From Solibacter sp039934035 (GTDB lineage: Bacteria > Acidobacteriota > Terriglobia > Bryobacterales > Bryobacteraceae): a DNA stretch of 64,000 bases. Below are positions 60,163 through 64,000 of this stretch, in pieces. The stretch's first letter is position 1, and every line of letters starts with the position of its first letter. The position numbers and the translations under genes are program-made. Under the pieces are notes generated by a model. It was not told the DNA's origin. It made no database searches and was given only the letters and a program-made list of their open reading frames with translations. Where the stretch lies: contig JBDTMZ010000107.1 of assembly GCA_039934035.1 (NCBI GenBank), positions 62,001 through 126,000 on the forward strand. Reading direction: 5' to 3'.

Positions 60163-61103
60163 GCGTTTGCCTGATGTGCGGCGCCACGCAAGCCACCGCG
60201 CGCTTCCACGGCTCCGACCGCCTGTATCACACTACTACCCGTCAGTTCACGGTGGTGGCCTGCGACCAATGCGGGCTGCTGCGGCTGGACCCGGCTCCCA
60301 CACCCGAAGAACTGGAGCGCTACTACCCCGACAATTACTGGTTCGCGCCCGACCGGAGCACCGCCAGCCGGATGGAAGAAACCTACCGCCGGCTGGTCTT
60401 GCGCGATCACGTGCAGTTCGTTTCGCAGGCGCTGGCCGCATCCTCGGCACGGGGCCCGCTGCTCGACGTGGGCTGCGGGGGCGGGCTATTCCTCGGTATG
60501 ATGCGCGAGCGCGGTGCGGCAGTGGTCGGGCTGGACTACTCTCCGCAGGCGGCCGGTATTGCCTGGCGCAGGCAGTTGGTGCCGGCGCTGGCCGCGGACC
60601 TGCTGCACTCACCGCTCCGCCCGGCCAGTTTCGCCGGCCTGACGATGTTCCACGTGATGGAGCACCTGTACGATCCGCGCGCCTATCTCGGCGCCGCGCG
60701 GGAATTGCTGATGGCCGACGGACGTCTGGTGGTTCAGGTGCCGAATGCCGATTCGTGGCAGGCACGCCTGCTGGGCAGTGCGTGGAACGGCGCGGACATT
60801 CCGCGGCACCTCACCAATTTCCGGGCGGCCGACCTGGAGAAACTGCTGCACGGCGCGGGGTTTGAAGTGCTGCGGCGCAAATTCTTCTCCCTGCGCGATA
60901 ATCCGGCGGGCCTGGCCAGTTCTGTGGCTCCGGGACTCGACCCCATGGCGCGGCGAGTGCGGCGGGTGAGCGAATCGGGCGTCACGCGCCTGCTCAAAGA
61001 CCTCACCTACTTCGGGTTGGTGGCTGCCTCGCTGCCCTTCGCGGCTGCCGAGGCCGCGGCCGGCGCCGGGTCGAGCGTGATGTTGGAGGCGCGCCCGCGA
61101 TGA
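60159..61103 (+). CDS. SAM methyltransferase with an N-terminal zinc-ribbon-like motif
   Basis: 314 residues from ATG 60159, which overlaps the GT2 stop (ATGA) and has GGAGGTGGC before it. Cysteines in SVCLMCGATQATARFHGSD and FTVVACDQCGLLRLDP (C-x2-C twice) form a small zinc ribbon. The Rossmann domain has GPLLDVGCGGGLFLGMMRER, GLDYSPQAAGIAWRRQLVPA and FAGLTMFHVMEHLYDPRAYL. This type modifies sugars or polyketides; here it likely methylates a glycan. The stop overlaps the first mini-ORF. Confidence 0.85.
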   Translation: MSVCLMCGATQATARFHGSDRLYHTTTRQFTVVACDQCGLLRLDPAPTPEELERYYPDNYWFAPDRSTASRMEETYRRLVLRDHVQFVSQALAASSARGPLLDVGCGGGLFLGMMRERGAAVVGLDYSPQAAGIAWRRQLVPALAADLLHSPLRPASFAGLTMFHVMEHLYDPRAYLGAARELLMADGRLVVQVPNADSWQARLLGSAWNGADIPRHLTNFRAADLEKLLHGAGFEVLRRKFFSLRDNPAGLASSVAPGLDPMARRVRRVSESGVTRLLKDLTYFGLVAASLPFAAAEAAAGAGSSVMLEARPR

Positions 61104-61198
61104 CGAGCGGTCCGCGGCTCCACCGCGCCGAACAATGTATGTCGCGCCGAACGGTGCCGGCTGGTTGGCCGCAAGCAGCGGAGGCGCGCCTGCGATGA
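61100..61198 (+). CDS. mini-ORF 1 in a tandem repeated gene junction (32 residues)
   Basis: ATG 61100 overlaps the methyltransferase stop as ATGA and follows GGAGGCGCGCC at 61085-61095. It reads MTSGPRLHRAEQCMSRRTVP and ends QAAEARLR. Its own stop overlaps the ATG of mini-ORF 2 by four bases. The stretch from 61085 to about 61179 is repeated with changes at 61180-61288. No family recognised; it may serve as a translational bridge more than as a protein. Confidence 0.45.
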   Translation: MTSGPRLHRAEQCMSRRTVPAGWPQAAEARLR

Positions 61199-61302
61199 CG
61201 AGCGGCTCACGGCTCCACCTCGCCGAACAATGCACGCCGCTTCGAACGGCGCAGGCTGACTTGCCGCAGGCTGACTTGCCGCAGGCCGTGGAGGCACGAT
61301 GA
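61195..61302 (+). CDS. mini-ORF 2 in a tandem repeated gene junction (35 residues)
   Basis: ATG 61195 overlaps the stop of mini-ORF 1. It reads MTSGSRLHLAEQCTPLRTAQ and contains the tandem ADLPQADLPQ, produced by a 15-base repeat (GCTGACTTGCCGCAG twice). It ends AVEAR with a stop that overlaps the next methyltransferase start at 61299. The first 13 residues match mini-ORF 1 at 10 to 11 positions. With GGAGGC repeated before each start this looks like a chain of coupled ribosome sites. Confidence 0.45.
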   Translation: MTSGSRLHLAEQCTPLRTAQADLPQADLPQAVEAR

Positions 61303-62003
61303 GCTACACCAGTCTGGCCTACCGCCTGCCGCGCGTTCTGCGGCGTCACATCCTCCACTTCGAGACGGAGATCGCGGACGCCGTGGACGCCTTCGCACGG
61401 GAACTTCCGGCCAACGCGCGCGTGCTCGATGCGGGTTCCGGCGAAGGCCAGTATCGCCATCATTTTGCCGGCAAGCGGTATACCGGCGTCGATCTGGCGA
61501 TCGGCGATGCCGCCTGGGATTATAGCAAAGTCGATGCGCTCGCCGACCTCACCGCGCTGCCATTCCCCGATGGTACCTTTGCCGCCGCGGTGCACATCGT
61601 CACCATCGAGCATCTGCCGGAACCGGCGCGGGCATTGGGCGAGATCGCGCGCACCCTGGCGCCCGGCGGGCTACTGCTGGTGGCTGCCCCGCACGAATGG
61701 GAAGTCCATCAGGCGCCGCACGATTATTTCCGGTATACGCGCTACGGCCTGGCTCATCTGTTGCAACAGGCCGGCTTCGAGATTCGCCAGATGCAGCCGG
61801 CCGGCGGATATTTCCGTTTGCTGGCCCGGCGCCTGCTCAACGGGCTACAATTCTTCACAGGAGGCATTCGCTGGCTCTGGTTTGTTCCGGCCGCGATCCT
61901 GCTAGTCCCACCGGCGCTGATTCTGCCGCTATTGGACTCCCTCGACCGGGACCGAAATTTCACTCTCGGCTATGTCTGCATCGCGCGCAAACGCGTTCGG
62001 TGA
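61299..62003 (+). CDS. class I SAM-dependent methyltransferase
   Basis: 234 residues; ATG 61299 overlaps the mini-ORF 2 stop and has GGAGGC upstream. Motif I is ARVLDAGSGEGQYRHHFAGK, the acidic motif II is YTGVDLAIGDAAWDYSKVDA, and the substrate-side segment is AVHIVTIEHLPEPARALGEI. A C-terminal hydrophobic stretch (LWFVPAAILLVPPALILPLL) suggests membrane attachment. Together with the GT2 and the first methyltransferase it probably decorates a surface glycan or lipid-linked sugar. Confidence 0.85.
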   Translation: MSYTSLAYRLPRVLRRHILHFETEIADAVDAFARELPANARVLDAGSGEGQYRHHFAGKRYTGVDLAIGDAAWDYSKVDALADLTALPFPDGTFAAAVHIVTIEHLPEPARALGEIARTLAPGGLLLVAAPHEWEVHQAPHDYFRYTRYGLAHLLQQAGFEIRQMQPAGGYFRLLARRLLNGLQFFTGGIRWLWFVPAAILLVPPALILPLLDSLDRDRNFTLGYVCIARKRVR

Positions 62004-62024
62004 AAGCCGCTTAAGGAAAAAAGC

Positions 62025-62906
62025 TTGGATGGAGTGATCGTAATCGACAAACCGGAAGGCTGGACTTCGCACGACGTAGTCGGCAAAGTTCGCCGCATCG
62101 CGCGCACCAAGAAGGTGGGCCATCTGGGGACCCTCGATCCAATGGCTACCGGCGTACTGCCGCTGGTGATCGAGCGCGCCACGCGACTGGCGCAGTTTTA
62201 CATCAAGAGCGACAAGATTTACGAAGGGACGGTGCGCTTCGGCTGGTCCACGGCCAGCTACGACCGCGAGAGCGAACCCACCTCTGAAAAGGTGGACGTG
62301 CAGCTCGCCGCGGAGCAGTTGGAAGCAGCGATGGAGGCGTTTCGCGGTGAGATCGATCAGCGCCCGCCTGCCGTCTCCGCGAAGAAGGTGGATGGCCGCC
62401 GAGCGTACGAGTTGGCGCGCAAGAACATCGCGGTCGATCTGCCGCCCGTGCGCGTGCACATCTACGAACTGACGCTATTGGAATTGAAGGGCAGCGAGGC
62501 AAGGATGCGGGTGCATTGTTCCGGCGGCACGTACATGCGCTCCATCGCGCACGATCTGGGACAGGCGCTGGGCTGCGGCGCGCACCTCACGGAACTGCGC
62601 CGGCTCGCGTCGGGCGAATTCGAAATCGGTCAGGCGCGCACGCTTGCGCAACTCGAAGCCCTGGCCGCTGAAGACCGCCTGGTGGACGCATTCGTGCCCA
62701 CCGCCAAACTGCTGCCGGCGTTCCCCAGTGTTTTCGTGGACGACGTCACCGCCGCGCAGGTGCGGCACGGCCGCAACTTCCCCGCCTCTCCGTTCCGCAC
62801 GGGAGAGCCCACTAAGTTCGTGAAGGCGGTGACGCGGTCCGGCGACATGGTGGCAATCGGAGAAATCGTGCTGCCGAATCTGTATCACCCCGTCGTCGTG
62901 CTGTAA
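62025..62906 (+). CDS. truB: tRNA pseudouridine-55 synthase
   Basis: 293 residues from TTG 62025 with AAGGAAA upstream. It isomerises U55 in the T-loop of tRNA. The catalytic Asp is in KVGHLGTLDPMATGVLPLVI, and VIDKPEGWTSHDVVGKVRRI, PAVSAKKVDGRRAYELARKN and CSGGTYMRSIAHDLGQALGC are family signatures. It usually follows rbfA; here it is last in the methyltransferase run, 21 bases after it, so it may share its transcript. Confidence 0.95.
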   Translation: MDGVIVIDKPEGWTSHDVVGKVRRIARTKKVGHLGTLDPMATGVLPLVIERATRLAQFYIKSDKIYEGTVRFGWSTASYDRESEPTSEKVDVQLAAEQLEAAMEAFRGEIDQRPPAVSAKKVDGRRAYELARKNIAVDLPPVRVHIYELTLLELKGSEARMRVHCSGGTYMRSIAHDLGQALGCGAHLTELRRLASGEFEIGQARTLAQLEALAAEDRLVDAFVPTAKLLPAFPSVFVDDVTAAQVRHGRNFPASPFRTGEPTKFVKAVTRSGDMVAIGEIVLPNLYHPVVVL

Positions 62907-62911
62907 GCCGG

Positions 62912-63346
62912 CTAACGCCGAGGGGCCAGAAACGGATTCACTACGTGGACCGTTCCGTAGAAGCGGTCGTGCTGGAAATCTTCCGAGAGGATCTCCGGTA
63001 CGCCATAGTGTTCGGCGTAGGCCCAGAGATGCGCATCGAACCAGCTCAGTTGGTAGGCGGCAAAGCCACGAAGCGCGGTCCGTAATACCCCTTCGCTGGG
63101 GTACAGCACAGTGAACTGCCGTAAGAACTCTTCCGCTTCGCGCAGCGCACTAATCGGATCCAGGATGACATGCCCGCCATGTGAACGGGTGACGGCGGGG
63201 ACGAATTCGACGATTGCCTGGTGCGGCACGCGCAGGGAATCGTCCGCAAGTCCGCGCCGCAGGATTTGCGTGGCAATCTTCTGCTTGGCAGGGAAGCGGG
63301 AGTCGTAACGGTAGACGAGAACGTTGGTGTCAACGAGAATTGCCAC
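62912..63346 (-). CDS. vapC: PIN-domain toxin (VapC-like ribonuclease)
   Basis: 144 residues from GTG 63346, overlapping the antitoxin gene by 17 bases. The first acidic residue is in ILVDTNVLVYRYDSRFPAKQ, the second in RVPHQAIVEFVPAVTRS, and the last cluster in YQLSWFDAHLWAYAEHYGVP then EILSEDFQHDRFYG. VapC toxins cleave tRNA or rRNA when the antitoxin is lost. The frame stays open upstream, but that part is antisense to the antitoxin coding region and not credible. Confidence 0.88.
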   Translation of the reverse strand: MAILVDTNVLVYRYDSRFPAKQKIATQILRRGLADDSLRVPHQAIVEFVPAVTRSHGGHVILDPISALREAEEFLRQFTVLYPSEGVLRTALRGFAAYQLSWFDAHLWAYAEHYGVPEILSEDFQHDRFYGTVHVVNPFLAPRR

Positions 63347-63614
63347 GGGTGTAAAGGTCCTCCCGACGCCAGCCCCGGTCCTTGGGTTGACGCACCTTCG
63401 TGGCCGTCCGCCGCCGGCGGATCCGTTCCGTGGCCTGGTCAAACAGGCGAAGCCGCGATTCCACATCGTCCGTGGGGGGCCGCGAAGCGGACAGAGTCAC
63501 ACGAATGGAATCCCCGGCAGGTTGCCAGTCGATTTCAGTCCCGGGACTGATTCCATACTGATCTGCGATCGCCCGCGGCACCGTGACCTGGTACTTCGAA
63601 GTGACTTTGGACAT
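63330..63614 (-). CDS. vapB: AbrB/SpoVT-type antitoxin (VapB/MazE-like)
   Basis: 94 residues from ATG 63614 with AGGAGAAG before it. The swapped-hairpin AbrB DNA-binding domain is SKVTSKYQVTVPRAIADQYG then ISPGTEIDWQPAGDSIRVTL. The C-terminal part is basic and probably disordered until it binds the toxin. It should repress its own operon. First gene of the pair. Confidence 0.88.
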   Translation of the reverse strand: MSKVTSKYQVTVPRAIADQYGISPGTEIDWQPAGDSIRVTLSASRPPTDDVESRLRLFDQATERIRRRRTATKVRQPKDRGWRREDLYTRGNSR

Positions 63615-63650
63615 GGCAGTTCTTCTCCTTACTATAGCAAGGAGATTTCC

Positions 63651-64000
63651 TTACCCAACGTAGCGCGCGTAGACGCCGCGGGCGACGCCCGTATCGCTGG
63701 TGCCTTTCACGATTGCCCGGCCGTCGGGAAACACGGTCAATTCGTAGGGCGCCGCCAGGAAGCGCAGGGCGTACTCGTTGGCGCGGACCTCGCCCAATGC
63801 AGCCAGGCGCGCGCCGAGCGCCGCCAGGTCCACCGAACGTCCTTCGCCGGCGATCTGCACCGCGTTGCGTCCGCACAGGCTCTCGGGCGCGCGCCGCGAT
63901 TCCGCCAGGTACGGGTACTCGCCGCGCGCGCATGTCGGACACTCGGGGTCGCGCTCCGGCGCGTCGATCTGCCGGATGCCGCCCTGCCACAAGTCCAGCG
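63651..64000 (-). CDS. ThiF/MoeB-family adenylyltransferase, C-terminal fragment
   Basis: The last 115 or so codons of a gene that begins beyond the window on this strand. DAPERDPECPTCARGEYPYL has the second CxxC of the structural zinc site in E1-like enzymes, and EYALRFLAAPYELTVFPDGR then AIVKGTSDTGVARGVYARYV is the usual end of MoeB/ThiF-type proteins in Acidobacteriota, from memory. These adenylate the C-terminus of a sulfur-carrier protein for thiamine, molybdopterin or tRNA thiolation. Which one cannot be told from the fragment. Confidence 0.75.
   Translation of the reverse strand, partial: LDLWQGGIRQIDAPERDPECPTCARGEYPYLAESRRAPESLCGRNAVQIAGEGRSVDLAALGARLAALGEVRANEYALRFLAAPYELTVFPDGRAIVKGTSDTGVARGVYARYVG

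Overview
The window looks like a chromosomal piece of a GC-rich member of the Acidobacteriota, most likely a Solibacter/Bryobacter-type organism. This is inference from gene families, not from a marker gene. Supporting signs are the tail of a large TonB-dependent receptor, a VWFA-related acidobacterial protein, winged-helix/TPR regulators, WXXGXW and glycine-zipper secreted proteins, a PEP-CTERM protein next to a repeat protein with the usual acidobacterial C-terminal domain, and many secreted or Tat-exported enzymes (M14, M28, GH20, sulfatase fold, molybdenum hydroxylase). I saw no rRNA, tRNA, CRISPR array, transposase or prophage.

Layout. 1-6.2 kb: receptor tail, HlyD adaptor, cydAB bd-type oxidase, rnhA-dusB. 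6.3-14.1 kb: glycine-zipper protein, M20 peptidase, small secreted proteins, a two-subunit molybdenum hydroxylase and a GH20 hexosaminidase. 14.8-19.7 kb: a 3-amino-3,6-dideoxyhexose and glycosyl-transfer operon (DegT aminotransferase, WxcM/FdtD-type bifunctional enzyme, GT2, GT-C-like membrane protein). 19.7-24.6 kb: DUF6282 protein, GNAT acetyltransferase, M14 peptidase, small secreted protein. 24.6-28.3 kb: a tight four-gene cluster (unknown protein, B12-type radical SAM, methyltransferase, PhyH oxygenase). 28.5-30.6 kb: an ECF sigma-factor operon with two single-base frame disruptions.

30.8-38.4 kb is the most interesting region. Two consecutive operons hold two PspA/IM30 proteins, a flotillin, an NfeD-like membrane protein with a His-rich loop, a YbjN/DUF2170-like protein, a DUF4178-like protein, a large coiled-coil envelope protein and an XRE regulator. 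Both operons start from a TTGACA promoter overlaid with the same ATCRCAAT...ATTGCGAT operator-like sequence. I read this as one envelope-stress system under its own XRE regulator.

38.4-49.5 kb: a receiver/RsbW-like fusion, a second radical SAM protein, a 37-residue lysine-rich peptide gene, an isoprenylcysteine-methyltransferase-like protein, a winged-helix/TPR protein preceded by two 4-codon upstream ORFs, a frameshifted PEP-CTERM/repeat-protein locus, and an enolase-superfamily dehydratase. 49.7-59 kb: M28 peptidase, PilZ, dTDP-4-dehydrorhamnose reductase, VWA protein, AlkA glycosylase, a Doc toxin pair, a small CxxCH protein, a sulfatase-fold protein without its catalytic cysteine, pgsA and a RodZ-like protein. 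59-64 kb: GT2, two methyltransferases joined by two tandem mini-ORFs, truB, a VapBC-type pair and the end of a ThiF/MoeB-like gene.

Two technical points affect how the window should be read. Three separate genes (near 29.07, 30.05 and 47.04 kb) are restored by changing one base in or beside a short homopolymer, which suggests assembly error or genuine decay. A palindromic intergenic repeat occurs at least three times (4.5, 14.25 and 28.36 kb).
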